A stretch of 45,603 nt of DNA from Candidatus Omnitrophota bacterium (GTDB lineage Bacteria; Omnitrophota; Gorgyraeia; Zapsychrales; Zapsychraceae), in contig JAKLDK010000004.1 of the NCBI GenBank assembly GCA_022703565.1, forward strand, positions 1 through 45,603, given 5' to 3'. Position 1 is the stretch's first letter. Every line of letters starts with the position of its first letter. Below, piece after piece: positions 15,785-24,300 of the stretch. The position numbers were made by a program, and so were the translations under genes. A model generated the notes under the pieces. The model searched no databases. It was given only the letters and a program-made list of their open reading frames with translations, and was not told where the DNA came from.

Positions 15785-16621
15785 ATGGATGATGATAAGA
15801 AGAAAAAAGAAGAGTATATCGAAATATTGGCTTATTTAGCCGGTGCCAAGAAAACAAAAAAAGATTCTTATTTCGATAAAATAAACCTGCTGACATTCGT
15901 ATTTATTTTTTTTATTGTCCTGCTATTGTTTGTCGTCCCTCGTCCGCCGTCAATTGTTGACAATAATGACTATTCGTATGTAACTGATTTAGCCAGTAAC
16001 CTGGCGCAACAACTAAAAGTTCCGGAAGCTAATAAATCGTCAGGCCCAAAAAGATTAGGTATCCTTAGTGCTTTTGACGAAGTTAAGATTGTTAAAAAGT
16101 TAAAATTTTCACCCGGGCGTGACTATATGGAAGGGTTCTTTTATATCGGAGATAATATCATTGCCAGCCAAAAAATTGTGGCGGATAAAGTTGTTGAACA
16201 AAATGGCAGTATTCCTGATGGGAAAGTGGAAGTTATTAATGAAGAGGACGAGACTTACGGAGAAGAATATTACCGGGATAATAAAATAAACGGAGTTTCC
16301 CGTATTTATTATTCTGATGGTAAGCTCAAAAGAGAAGCGGTGTATTCTTTTGGCAAATTAACTAAAGTAAAAGATTATTTCAAAAGCGGTACCCCCCAGA
16401 TGGAAGTTGATTATTCTGATGCCAAAGACATCGCGGGGCAAAAAGAAACCGGAATCGGTAAATTATACTTTCGCGATGGTAAACTAAAGTATGAATGGGA
16501 TATCACCGAATCAAATGAGCGCGGTTATAAAAAATCTTACAATAATGATGGCGAAGTAACATCTTCAATCTATTATGACTATCCTAAAGAAAATACGGCG
16601 ACTAATCAGGAAATTAAGTAA
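15785..16621 (+). CDS. Membrane-anchored protein with YwqK/MORN-like repeats
   Basis: 278 aa. A charged cytoplasmic start (MDDDKKKKEEYIEILAYLAG), one TM helix about residues 36-56, then an extracytoplasmic region. Residues ~150-265 hold MORN_2/YwqK-type units: GVSRIYYSDGKLKREAVYS, a KDYFKSGTPQMEVDYS unit, GIGKLYFRDGKLKYEW, KKSYNNDGEVTSSIYY. YwqK-like proteins are often called antitoxins, but the fold is general, and the membrane anchor and position before prepilin genes suggest a pilus or surface-assembly role instead (inference). The 3' end overlaps the next gene by 47 nt. Confidence 0.7.
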   Translation: MDDDKKKKEEYIEILAYLAGAKKTKKDSYFDKINLLTFVFIFFIVLLLFVVPRPPSIVDNNDYSYVTDLASNLAQQLKVPEANKSSGPKRLGILSAFDEVKIVKKLKFSPGRDYMEGFFYIGDNIIASQKIVADKVVEQNGSIPDGKVEVINEEDETYGEEYYRDNKINGVSRIYYSDGKLKREAVYSFGKLTKVKDYFKSGTPQMEVDYSDAKDIAGQKETGIGKLYFRDGKLKYEWDITESNERGYKKSYNNDGEVTSSIYYDYPKENTATNQEIK

Positions 16622-17006
16622 AAGCCCCAAGTTTAAAGGGTTTACTTTGGCTGAATTAATGATGGCTTCGGCGATTTTGTCAGTTGTTTTAACCAGTTAT
16701 CTACAGCTTTTTATTTATTGCTCAACTTTAGCTGAAACTTCCGCCAATTTGTCTTTTGCCATCAACGCGGCCCAAGCCAAAATGGAAGAAATCCGTAATG
16801 TTCTTTATGATGACATTATTACAACTTATGATGGGGTAACTTTTTCGCTGAATTTGCCTCCTAATGCTGATGGTGAAATTACGGTAAACGAAATCGGCGC
16901 GGATGTCCCGGGTGATTTGTTGGAGATTGATATTGATATAAGTTGGCAAAATAAAAATAGAAGAAACGCTACAACATCATTAATCAGTTATATCGCACGC
17001 CGTTAA
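16575..17006 (+). CDS. Type IV/type II secretion prepilin-like protein
   Basis: 143 aa. A 21-residue basic leader ends in KG, followed by FTLAELMMASAILSVV: the prepilin peptidase site G|F with Glu5 and a hydrophobic helix. The remaining ~100 residues resemble small pseudopilins of the GspI/PilV type (AAQAKMEEIRNVLYDDI). The ATG at 16575 has no good ribosome-binding site and lies inside the upstream gene, so translation is probably coupled to it; no better start is seen. Part of a three-gene minor-pilin set with the next two genes. Confidence 0.82.
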   Translation: MTILKKIRRLIRKLSKSPKFKGFTLAELMMASAILSVVLTSYLQLFIYCSTLAETSANLSFAINAAQAKMEEIRNVLYDDIITTYDGVTFSLNLPPNADGEITVNEIGADVPGDLLEIDIDISWQNKNRRNATTSLISYIARR

Positions 17007-17021
17007 TCAGGTGAAATAATA

Positions 17022-17588
17022 ATGTTATTGCTGATAAACAAAGTAAAAAATAAGAAACCTGGCTCCGGAGTTACTCTGGTTGAAACAATGGTTTCTTTAC
17101 TTATATTTTCGGCCATGGCAACGACATTTATGGTGGTATTTGTCGCCGGGCGTAAATCATGGGATGTGCACAAAGCCCGAATCGAGTTGCAGCAAGATTT
17201 GAGGATAGCCGCGGATAGGATGAAGGATGAGCTTTCGGAGGCTAGTAGCGGATCGATTGTTAATGTTGATGCGGACGATACGTGGTATACAAGTATAACC
17301 TTTAGGGTGCCGGAAAGCGTGGATGGATATGGGAATATCACCTGGCCGGCGGATACGACAAAATTCTTAAGGCATGAAACAAAAACAAATCAACTCATCC
17401 GTAGATTCGCCGAAGGTACTGCTTATCAGAACGATAGGGTATTGGCTGAAAATATCGCTGTACTCAAATTTAGGCGTTTAACAACAGCCCCAAATATATT
17501 GGAAATAAATATTAAAGCTGAAAAAGATGTTGTCCCGAATCAAAAAACAAGTATTGAAAATACATATAAAGTTAATTTACGTAATTAA
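17022..17588 (+). CDS. Prepilin-like protein of GspJ/PilW type
   Basis: 188 aa. Basic leader ending SG, then VTLVETMVSLLIFSAMATTF: prepilin cleavage site G|V with Glu5. The globular part (RIAADRMKDELSEASSGSI, TFRVPESVDGYG, RRFAEGTAYQNDRVLAENI) fits larger minor pseudopilins. Starts 15 bp after the previous prepilin gene and its stop overlaps the next ATG (TAATG). Expected to join the tip complex of a pilus or pseudopilus. Confidence 0.82.
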   Translation: MLLLINKVKNKKPGSGVTLVETMVSLLIFSAMATTFMVVFVAGRKSWDVHKARIELQQDLRIAADRMKDELSEASSGSIVNVDADDTWYTSITFRVPESVDGYGNITWPADTTKFLRHETKTNQLIRRFAEGTAYQNDRVLAENIAVLKFRRLTTAPNILEINIKAEKDVVPNQKTSIENTYKVNLRN

Positions 17589-19129
17589 TGAATAAGGAAA
17601 ATAAAATTAAAGTTTACCGGATACTAAATAATAAGGGTTCGGCTTTGATGACCGCTTATTATTTTTCGATTGTACTCTTGGGTTTGAGCATGGCTTTTTT
17701 GATTTATAGTATTAATGAAGGCAAATCAGCTGAGAGGCAAAGAAGGACACAAGTGGCTTTAGGAATTGCCGAAGCCGGAATTGAGCGGGCGGTTTATGAC
17801 TTAAGGCAGGATTGCGTTGACACTCCAACCGACCCGGATTGGGATGACGGGAATATTAACGGAATCGCGATTGGGCCGGACACGGAAAACTTTTATGAAA
17901 TAAGCGCCTATGCCGGGAACTCTCTTAATAAAGGCAGTTATAATGTTAAGCTTAAAAATGTCGTCGGTGATGACCGGGCTATTTGGATTAAATCACAAGG
18001 TAGCGTGTCGGATGCCAAACAAACAATCCTGGCTTATGTAAAGATTTATAACATTTCGCCTTTAAACACCGCTGTTTTTGCCGGTGCGGGTGAGAATAAT
18101 GTGGTTATTGATAGCAACGCGAACATCTTTGGTTCAGTGCATTTAATCGGCAGCAGCCTGGATCCGACGGACTTTGCTATTGATTTAGGCGGTGATGCCT
18201 ATTTTATCGGTAATAATTATAAAGATATGCCGGCTGGATTAAAAGCCATGGTTCCCGCTTTAGCAACAATCACCTACAACGGCGAAACAGTTGAAACGCT
18301 AAATAGTACTTTGTGGGTTAAATCCGGATTAGTCGGATTAAGCGGTTCCGGCACGGTTGGAAAGGCTGATCAAACCGGCAATTCCTACAAAGAAAGAGTT
18401 GACGGAGTATACGTTAATGACGGCTTTGGCGGAAGCCAGGGCGCGAGTAATGTATATTCTGACAATGGAACAGCCGCGGCTTATTTATTGGGTGATTCGA
18501 TAACTTTTCCCAGTTTAACTGACAGCTATCCGGCGCATGATAATTATCAGGATTATTTATATGATACATCGCTCGTAATAAATGACCCGGCGGATTTGGC
18601 TGAATTTGCTAATTTATCATCTGAATCCAATTTCACTTTTACCGATAGTGTTAACGGTTACGGCAGTATCAGTATGGATGGAGCGGGGAATTTGGCAATA
18701 TCGGGTAAGGTTTACTTGGACGGCGGAGGAATAACAATTATTGACGGGGCAACTCCCGATGGCATCAAATATACCGGAGAAGGCATTATTTTATCCGAAG
18801 GCAATGTCGAAATCGGCGATACTTTAACAACAAATGGGAATAATTCTTTCCCGGCGAATATCTTAGGAATAATGACACCGGGTACAATTACTTTCAATCG
18901 TGCGGGTTCAAGCGTGATGGGTTTATTCTACGCCGAAGACACCATAAGCATAACGCAGGATTTAACAATAGTCGGAAGCCTAATAAGCAATTATATTAAC
19001 ATGGGTGAAAATGGGCCGGATATTTTCCAAGTGCCCAATGTTTCAAGCAATATTCCCGCCGGAATGATTGGAAACAATAACACCTGCTACGTCAAAGTCC
19101 TCTCATGGCAGAAACAACAAAATGAATAA
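17588..19129 (+). CDS. PilX/GspK-like pilus-assembly protein with long extracellular region
   Basis: 513 aa. Start NNKGSALMTAYYFSIVLLGLS: a PilX_N-type segment with an N-terminal TM helix but without the canonical Glu5, as in PilX and GspK tip proteins. LGIAEAGIERAVYDLRQD after the helix is characteristic. From ~160 on it is Gly/Asn/Asp-rich with many short beta-strands (VVIDSNANIFGSVHLIGSS, GNVEIGDTLTTNG), like a bactofilin or beta-helix domain. It is translationally coupled to the GspJ-like gene upstream and overlaps tex by 8 nt downstream. Confidence 0.78.
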   Translation: MNKENKIKVYRILNNKGSALMTAYYFSIVLLGLSMAFLIYSINEGKSAERQRRTQVALGIAEAGIERAVYDLRQDCVDTPTDPDWDDGNINGIAIGPDTENFYEISAYAGNSLNKGSYNVKLKNVVGDDRAIWIKSQGSVSDAKQTILAYVKIYNISPLNTAVFAGAGENNVVIDSNANIFGSVHLIGSSLDPTDFAIDLGGDAYFIGNNYKDMPAGLKAMVPALATITYNGETVETLNSTLWVKSGLVGLSGSGTVGKADQTGNSYKERVDGVYVNDGFGGSQGASNVYSDNGTAAAYLLGDSITFPSLTDSYPAHDNYQDYLYDTSLVINDPADLAEFANLSSESNFTFTDSVNGYGSISMDGAGNLAISGKVYLDGGGITIIDGATPDGIKYTGEGIILSEGNVEIGDTLTTNGNNSFPANILGIMTPGTITFNRAGSSVMGLFYAEDTISITQDLTIVGSLISNYINMGENGPDIFQVPNVSSNIPAGMIGNNNTCYVKVLSWQKQQNE

Positions 19130-21257
19130 AAACTATATTGCCGTAATTTCGCAGGAATTATCTTTAAAAGAAACGCAAGTTAAAAATACTGTTGAATTGC
19201 TCGACGAAGGTTCGACCATTCCTTTTATTTCCCGATACCGGAAAGAATTGACCGGAAGCTTGGATGAAGTAAAGGTGTCTAGTATCCGTGACCGTATTTC
19301 CCAACTGCGGGAACTGGATAAGAGGCGGGATGCGATTATTGAATCAGTAAAAGAGCAGGGCAAACTCAATGATGAATTGCACGCGAAATTTCTAAAAGCG
19401 CAAACTTTAACTGCCCTGGAAGATTTATACCTTCCGTATAAACCTAAAAAACGCACTCGCGCGATTATTGCCAAGGAAAAAGGCTTAGAACCATTGGCCC
19501 GAATTATTCTTGAGCAAAAAGGCATTGACCCGGCTAAAGAAGCGGTAAAATATTTGGATAAAGAAAAGAAAGTTGAAACAATTGAGGAGGCTTTGCAAGG
19601 CGCGCGCGACATTATCGCTGAATGGATAAATGAAGACGCGCAAGTTCGTACTAAACTTAGAAAATTATTTTTAGAAAGGGCTTCTCTAAAATCAAAACTT
19701 GTTAAAAACAAAGAAGAAGAGGGAAGCAAATTTAAGGATTATTTTGAGTTTGAAGAATTGGCCAAGAATTCGCCTTCGCATCGGGTACTAGCAACCCGAC
19801 GTGGTGAAAAAGAAGGTTTTCTGATGTTGCGTGTTTTACCGCCCGAAGAAGAGGCCTTGCAGATATTATCTGAAAGCTATGTTAGAGGGAAGAGGGATGA
19901 CTCTGTTCAAGTTGCCGTTGCGACAGTTGACAGTTATAAGCGACTTTTGTCGCCGTCTTTGGAAACAGAATACCGCTTGGAATTAAAACAAAAAGCGGAT
20001 AAAGACGCGATCGATATCTTTGCTAAAAATTTAAAACAACTGCTTTTAGCGTCTCCTATGGGGCCTAAACGTGTTATGGCTTTGGATCCGGGTCTACGTA
20101 CCGGGTCAAAAATAGTCTGCCTTAACGAACAGGGAAAGCTTTTAGATAATACGACCGTTTATTTGCTTGATGAAGACCGGCATGATGAAGCGGGTGAGAA
20201 AATAACTGAGCTTTGTAAAAAATATAAAATAGAAGTTATTGCCGTCGGAAACGGTACTGGCAGCCGCGAAACTGAAACATTCTTAAAGAAAATAAAAGCT
20301 TTAAAAGGCATAAATATTATTATGGTTAGTGAAACCGGGGCCTCGGTTTATTCAGCTTCAGAAGTTGCCCGGGAAGAATTTCCCGACCACGATGTCACGG
20401 TAAGAGGCGCGGTATCAATCGGACGCAGGTTGATGGATCCTTTAGCCGAACTGGTTAAAATTGACCCCAAATCAATCGGCGTCGGACAATATCAGCATGA
20501 TGTCGACCAGAAATTGCTCAAGAATTCACTTGATGACGTGGTTGTAAGCTGTGTCAATATGGTCGGAGTTGAGATAAATACCTCCAGTAAAGAATTATTA
20601 ACTTATGTGTCCGGTTTAGGACCGGCCAGGGCCAAGGCGATTATTGAATATCGTAACAAAAATGGGAAGTTTAAGACCAGAGAAGATATTTTAAAGGTGT
20701 CTGGCTTGGGGCCAAAGGCGATTGAGCAGGCAATTGGTTTTTTAAGGATTTATGACAGCCCGAATCCTTTGGATGCCAGCGCTGTTCATATTGAAAGATA
20801 TGATATCGTTAATAAAATGGCGGAAGACTTGAAATGCAAAATAGAAGAATTGGTCCAAAATGATGTTTTGATTAAGAAAATAAATCTGCAAAGTTATGTT
20901 TCGGCTGATTTAGGTTTGCCGACGCTAACTGATATAAAAAACGAGCTTTTAAAGCCCGGGCGCGACCCGCGTGAGCCATTTCACATTTTTTCATTCAAGG
21001 AAGGTATTGAACGGATGGAAGATTTAAGCGAGGGTATGATTTTGCCTGGAGTGGTTACAAATATTACGGCTTTCGGATGTTTTGTTGATGTCGGCGTCCA
21101 CCAAGACGGGCTTATTCATATAAGCAAATTATCCGATAAATTTGTTAAAGACCCTAATGATATTGTTAAAGTCCACCAGCGAGTAGAAGTAACGGTTTTG
21201 GAGATTGATATAAAAAGAAGGCGGGTTTCTTTGGCGTTAAATAAAATATTAAAATAA
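19122..21257 (+). CDS. tex: Tex-family RNA-binding protein
   Basis: 711 aa from the ATG at 19122 (MNKNYIAVISQELSLKE), the start that matches Tex N-termini; longer upstream frames only read through the pilus gene. Domains in order: N-terminal helical region with PFISRYRKELTGSLDE (about 30-45), a YqgF/RNase H-like domain beginning MALDPGLRTGSK, a helix-hairpin-helix region (LLTYVSGLGPARAKAIIEYRN and KVSGLGPKAIEQAIGFLRI), and a C-terminal S1 domain (GMILPGVVTNITAFGCFVDVGVHQDGLIHISKLS). Tex binds RNA and is linked to transcription fidelity and stress survival. Normal length. The 8-nt overlap with a pilus gene is unusual for this housekeeping protein. Confidence 0.95.
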   Translation: MNKNYIAVISQELSLKETQVKNTVELLDEGSTIPFISRYRKELTGSLDEVKVSSIRDRISQLRELDKRRDAIIESVKEQGKLNDELHAKFLKAQTLTALEDLYLPYKPKKRTRAIIAKEKGLEPLARIILEQKGIDPAKEAVKYLDKEKKVETIEEALQGARDIIAEWINEDAQVRTKLRKLFLERASLKSKLVKNKEEEGSKFKDYFEFEELAKNSPSHRVLATRRGEKEGFLMLRVLPPEEEALQILSESYVRGKRDDSVQVAVATVDSYKRLLSPSLETEYRLELKQKADKDAIDIFAKNLKQLLLASPMGPKRVMALDPGLRTGSKIVCLNEQGKLLDNTTVYLLDEDRHDEAGEKITELCKKYKIEVIAVGNGTGSRETETFLKKIKALKGINIIMVSETGASVYSASEVAREEFPDHDVTVRGAVSIGRRLMDPLAELVKIDPKSIGVGQYQHDVDQKLLKNSLDDVVVSCVNMVGVEINTSSKELLTYVSGLGPARAKAIIEYRNKNGKFKTREDILKVSGLGPKAIEQAIGFLRIYDSPNPLDASAVHIERYDIVNKMAEDLKCKIEELVQNDVLIKKINLQSYVSADLGLPTLTDIKNELLKPGRDPREPFHIFSFKEGIERMEDLSEGMILPGVVTNITAFGCFVDVGVHQDGLIHISKLSDKFVKDPNDIVKVHQRVEVTVLEIDIKRRRVSLALNKILK

Positions 21258-21436
21258 TCAAGCAGTTCGCCATTGCGGTGAATGAAAAGTGTTTTTAACG
21301 AAGGGACTGACAGGGACATGTTCCATAAAGTCAATTAGAACGTATCCCGTAGAAAATGGTGACACGAATTTATAATTCTGACGGTTCACGCTCCAAGGCA
21401 TCCTTTGTAATTCCCGTGGTTGGTGATTTTGTTTTT

Positions 21437-21509
21437 GTCATTCCCGCGAATGCGGGAATCTTTTAAAGAATTAATGTTTCTGAGATTCCGGCACTTCGGC
21501 CGGAATGAC
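21437..21509 (+). repeat. Cruciform-type palindromic repeat in the tex-dnaX gap
   Basis: Outer arms GTCATTCC (21437-21444) and GGAATGAC (21502-21509) pair. Inside are two further hairpins: TTCCCGC-GAAT-GCGGGAA (21441-21458) and TTCCGGC-ACTTCG-GCCGGAA (21486-21505). This matches a widespread class of intergenic palindromic repeats found in many bacterial genomes. The rest of the 426-bp gap has no gene that I can support; a GGGACTGACAGGGACATG stretch near 21304 also looks repeat-like, and the dnaX promoter lies at its far end. Confidence 0.75.
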
Positions 21510-21604
21510 AACGTTTTCTAAACTTGAGTTTGAAGAATAATTTTAGTTGCCCAATTATTGAATACTAACATCTGTTTCTGTTTAATATTTTTCGCCCTAT
21601 TTTA

Positions 21605-21633
21605 TTGACATTCTTTTCTTTAAACTGTAACAT
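21605..21633 (+). promoter_or_regulatory. Probable promoter of dnaX-recR
   Basis: TTGACA (21605-21610), 17-bp spacer, TAACAT (21628-21633), 50 bp before the dnaX start codon. Perfect -35, weaker -10. Confidence 0.55.
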
Positions 21634-21683
21634 AAAATTCGTTGATAACTTTTAAACAGCGGTTAAATTAGAATAATATATAA

Positions 21684-23288
21684 ATGAGTTACTTAGTCTT
21701 AGCCCGAAAGTATCGGCCGCAGCAATTCAAAGAAATCATCGGCCAAGAACATATTATCGAAATACTTAAAAGTGCCATCGCAAACGGCAAAATTGCCCAT
21801 GCTTATTTGTTCTGCGGGCCGCGCGGAATCGGTAAAACTTCTTGCGCCAGGATCTTGGCCAAGGCTTTAAATTGTGTTAATGGGCCCACTGAAAATCCAT
21901 GCGGAAAATGTAATGCCTGCCTGGAAATAACCAAGGGAAACAGTTTTGATGTGCTTGAGATTGACGGCGCATCTAACCGCGGCATTGATGAAATCCGGAC
22001 CCTTCGTGAAAATATTAAATTTGCCCCGACTTACGGTAAATTCAAGATTTATATCGTCGATGAAGTCCACATGCTTACAACCGAGGCTTTTAACGCGCTT
22101 TTGAAAACATTGGAAGAGCCGCCGGAACACGCTAAGTTTATATTCGCGACAACGGAGCCTAACAAAGTCCCGCAAACAATACTTTCGCGCTGCCAAAGGT
22201 TTGATTTTAAAAGGATTTCTGTTAAGACTTTAAAAGATAATCTGGTCGCAATTTCAAAAAAAGAAATTATTAATATCGAAGATGAAGCCTTATTCGCGAT
22301 CTCAAAAGCCGCGCAAGGAAGTTTCCGCGATGCCTTAAGCATTCTTGACCAATTAGGCGCTTTAAGCCAGCGCACGATTTCATCGGAGGACGTTTATTCC
22401 ATGCTGGGTTTAGTTGAGCTGGATTATTTGTTCAAACTGACCGATTATTTAACGGAAAAGAACCCAATCAAAGCCTTGAGCGTGGTTAACGAGATTATTG
22501 AAAAAGGAAAAGACCTTAGGCAGTTAAATAAGAATATTATCGAGCATTTCCGTAATATGATGATTATAAAAATCGGCGAAAAACAGTTGGAAAAACTCGT
22601 TGAATACCCGTCGGCAATTAAAGAGATGCTGTGGCAGCAGGCCAGTAAATTTGAGGTTAATGAGATAATAAAAATAATTGAATTGTTTATCGAAAATCAG
22701 GAAACAGCGCGCATTACGGAAAATCTAAGGTTCCCCTTAGAGGTTACGATCGCAAAAATAACCGCCTCCGGCATTGCTCCTAAAAGTAGCGCTCCGGTTG
22801 CGCCGGCGAAAGAAGCTCCGGCTAAAGAAGAGAAGAAGCCGCAAAGCTTTGGATTTACTCCGGCTAAGGTATTAAAAAGTGAAAAAGGCCAAGTTGATAT
22901 TACTGGCCATAGTGAGCCGGAAACACAAGATGCGCCGGTTGAATTTAATTTGCAAAAGATTGCTAAAATGTGGGATATTTTAACTCATGCGATAAGCAAG
23001 ATAAAAATGTCGACAGCGACATATTTGCAGGAAGGCAAGCCGGTCGAGTTAGAGGGCAACATTTTAACTGTGGCTTTTCCTAAAAGTCATTCTTTCCAGA
23101 AGGAATCTTTGGAAACGGCCGTTAATATCGCCTTGGTTGAGAAAATACTGTCCGAAAATTTGCGCAATGATGTTATCGTAAAGTATAAATTGGTTGACGC
23201 ATTGTCTTACGAAAATTATGAGCCGGGTGTGCAAAAAGTGATTGATAAATTCGCCGGTAAAGTTGTCAGCCAGTGGCATAACGAATAA
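21684..23288 (+). CDS. dnaX: DNA polymerase III subunit gamma/tau
   Basis: Clamp-loader ATPase of the replicative polymerase. 534 aa: Walker A GPRGIGKT (45-52), zinc site C64, C73, C76, C79, Walker B/sensor VDEVHML (near 127), LLKTLEEPPEHAKFIFATTEPNKVP and SRCQRFDF typical of the family, domain III to ~360, then a Pro/Ala/Lys-rich linker (SSAPVAPAKEAPAKEEKK) and a C-terminal tau-like domain (IAKMWDILTHAISKIKMS). The full-length product therefore looks tau-like. Its stop codon overlaps the recR start (TAATG). Confidence 0.96.
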   Translation: MSYLVLARKYRPQQFKEIIGQEHIIEILKSAIANGKIAHAYLFCGPRGIGKTSCARILAKALNCVNGPTENPCGKCNACLEITKGNSFDVLEIDGASNRGIDEIRTLRENIKFAPTYGKFKIYIVDEVHMLTTEAFNALLKTLEEPPEHAKFIFATTEPNKVPQTILSRCQRFDFKRISVKTLKDNLVAISKKEIINIEDEALFAISKAAQGSFRDALSILDQLGALSQRTISSEDVYSMLGLVELDYLFKLTDYLTEKNPIKALSVVNEIIEKGKDLRQLNKNIIEHFRNMMIIKIGEKQLEKLVEYPSAIKEMLWQQASKFEVNEIIKIIELFIENQETARITENLRFPLEVTIAKITASGIAPKSSAPVAPAKEAPAKEEKKPQSFGFTPAKVLKSEKGQVDITGHSEPETQDAPVEFNLQKIAKMWDILTHAISKIKMSTATYLQEGKPVELEGNILTVAFPKSHSFQKESLETAVNIALVEKILSENLRNDVIVKYKLVDALSYENYEPGVQKVIDKFAGKVVSQWHNE

Positions 23289-23890
23289 TGAGCTATCCCA
23301 AATTACTCGAAAATTTAATTGAGAAATTCTCCAAACTCCCGGGTGTGGGCCGCCGCTCGGCGGAAAGAATGGGTTTTTGGATTCTAAACAATTCCAAAGA
23401 AGACGCGGAAGGTATCGCGAGCGCGATTACGGAGCTTAAGAACAACTTGGTTTTCTGCCGGATTTGCAATAATTTGTCTGACACTGAAATTTGCCTGGTT
23501 TGCAGCGACACGTCGCGTGACCAAGGGACAATCTGTGTTGTTGAAACTCCGAAAGACTTACTCGCGATTGAAAAGACCGGGGCTTATAAAGGAATTTATC
23601 ACGTATTACTGGGGAATATTTCTCCACAAGACGGCCGCGGCCCTGAAACTTTAAACGTAAATCAATTGCTTGAGCGGATAAAAAAGGAAAATATAAAAGA
23701 AGTTATTATCGCAACTGATCCGGATAATGAAGGTGAGATGACCGCGCTATATTTGTTTAAGCAGTTAAAAGATTTACCTGTCAAGGCAACTAGAATCGGT
23801 TTAGGATTACCCGTCGGAAGCGCGGTTGAATATAGCGATATGTCGACTTTAAGTATGTCGATGCGCGCCAGGCGGGAGATACATATTTAA
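23288..23890 (+). CDS. recR: Recombination mediator RecR
   Basis: Works with RecO/RecF to load RecA on gapped DNA. 200 aa, normal length: N-terminal HhH region (FSKLPGVGRRSAERMGFWIL), zinc finger C57-x2-C60 ... C69-x2-C72, TOPRIM domain (ICVVETPKDLLAIEKTGAYKGIYHVLLG), and the C-terminal GLPVGSAVEYSDMSTLSMSMRARREI. The TOPRIM acidic motif reads A-T-D144-P-D-N-E-G-E, nearer to topoisomerase DPDxEGE than to the common RecR NPTVEGE. dnaX and recR overlap directly; the ybaB gene that usually sits between them is missing. Confidence 0.96.
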   Translation: MSYPKLLENLIEKFSKLPGVGRRSAERMGFWILNNSKEDAEGIASAITELKNNLVFCRICNNLSDTEICLVCSDTSRDQGTICVVETPKDLLAIEKTGAYKGIYHVLLGNISPQDGRGPETLNVNQLLERIKKENIKEVIIATDPDNEGEMTALYLFKQLKDLPVKATRIGLGLPVGSAVEYSDMSTLSMSMRARREIHI

Positions 23891-23903
23891 CAATAACGGT
23901 ATT

Positions 23904-23932
23904 GTCATTGCGAACGATAGTGAAGCAATCTC
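23904..23932 (+). repeat. Short dispersed-repeat remnant after recR
   Basis: GTCATTGCGAACGATAGTGAAGCAATCTC holds the ATTGC/GCAAT inverted arms (23907-23911, 23925-23929). It resembles the common intergenic repeat with a GTCATTGCGA start and GAAGCAATCT end found in many bacteria. May fold after the recR stop. Confidence 0.5.
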
Positions 23933-24004
23933 TTTTAAAATATAAATCGTTTTCTGTTAGAAGCTAATTATCGCGGCTCAAGATATTTTTTGAAAACTGT
24001 AAAG

Positions 24005-24032
24005 TTGACTTTTATATTTTTTCTTGTATAAT
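24005..24032 (+). promoter_or_regulatory. Promoter of tRNA-Asn
   Basis: TTGACT (24005-24010), 16-bp T-rich spacer, TATAAT (24027-24032). Predicted start about 24039, giving a short leader to the tRNA at 24071. No foldback array here, unlike the other two tRNA loci. Confidence 0.7.
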
Positions 24033-24070
24033 TTCACTACATTTTAATTGTTCTTTAAAAAAATATTTAT

Positions 24071-24146
24071 TCCCCTGTAGCTCAGTCGGTAGAGCGGTTG
24101 GCTGTTAACCAATAGGTCCGAGGTTCGAGCCCTCGCGGGGGAGCCA
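24071..24146 (+). tRNA. tRNA-Asn (anticodon GTT), CCA encoded
   Basis: Acceptor TCCCCTG (24071-24077) pairs with CGGGGGA (24136-24142) with one T-G pair; discriminator G then CCA (24144-24146) is encoded, unlike the Arg and Ser genes in this window. The anticodon stem TTGG/CCAA encloses the loop CTGTTAA, anticodon GTT. D arm (TAGCTCAGTCGGTAGAGC) and T arm (GAGGTTCGAGCCCTC) are intact. Confidence 0.96.
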
Positions 24147-24155
24147 ATATAAAAC

Positions 24156-24183
24156 GGGGTGTCCAAAAGGCACCCCTTTTTTT
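24156..24183 (+). terminator. Rho-independent terminator after tRNA-Asn
   Basis: GGGGTG (24156-24161) pairs with CACCCC (24171-24176); the inner CC/GG pair closes an AAAA loop. Seven Ts follow (24177-24183). Confidence 0.9.
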
Positions 24184-24285
24184 ATGCTTTTATTTCATAA
24201 AATAAACATTCCAATGTGTATCATCCGCAAATAATAACTCCCAATAATTCTCTTAAAATTTGCTTCTTTTTGAAAAGAAAACTTA

Positions 24286-24294
24286 TGATATACT
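24286..24294 (+). promoter_or_regulatory. Extended -10 element placing +1 at the glycosyltransferase ATG
   Basis: TGATATACT carries the extended -10 TG plus TATACT (24289-24294). The usual 6-7 base distance puts the transcription start at the ATG at 24301, implying a leaderless or near-leaderless mRNA. There is no Shine-Dalgarno at proper spacing. Confidence 0.4.
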
Positions 24295-24300
24295 AAGGCC

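Noticed and set aside
15785-16621. YwqK-type antitoxin of a toxin-antitoxin pair
   Set aside because: The protein has an N-terminal membrane anchor and no neighbouring toxin; the MORN-like repeat alone does not indicate an antitoxin.
19133-19729. 198-codon minus-strand frame opposite tex
   Set aside because: Complementary to the conserved Tex N-terminus; no ribosome-binding site or family features.
21258-21683. Replication origin next to dnaX
   Set aside because: No DnaA-box cluster, no dnaA/dnaN/gyr neighbours, and the sequence is explained by a dispersed palindromic repeat and a promoter.
22254-22270. A7 run in dnaX as a programmed -1 frameshift site for a gamma subunit
   Set aside because: The run encodes two lysines near residue 193, inside the ATPase region. 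A -1 shift would stop within a few codons and give a product too short for gamma; no clear stimulatory stem was found. Probably chance.
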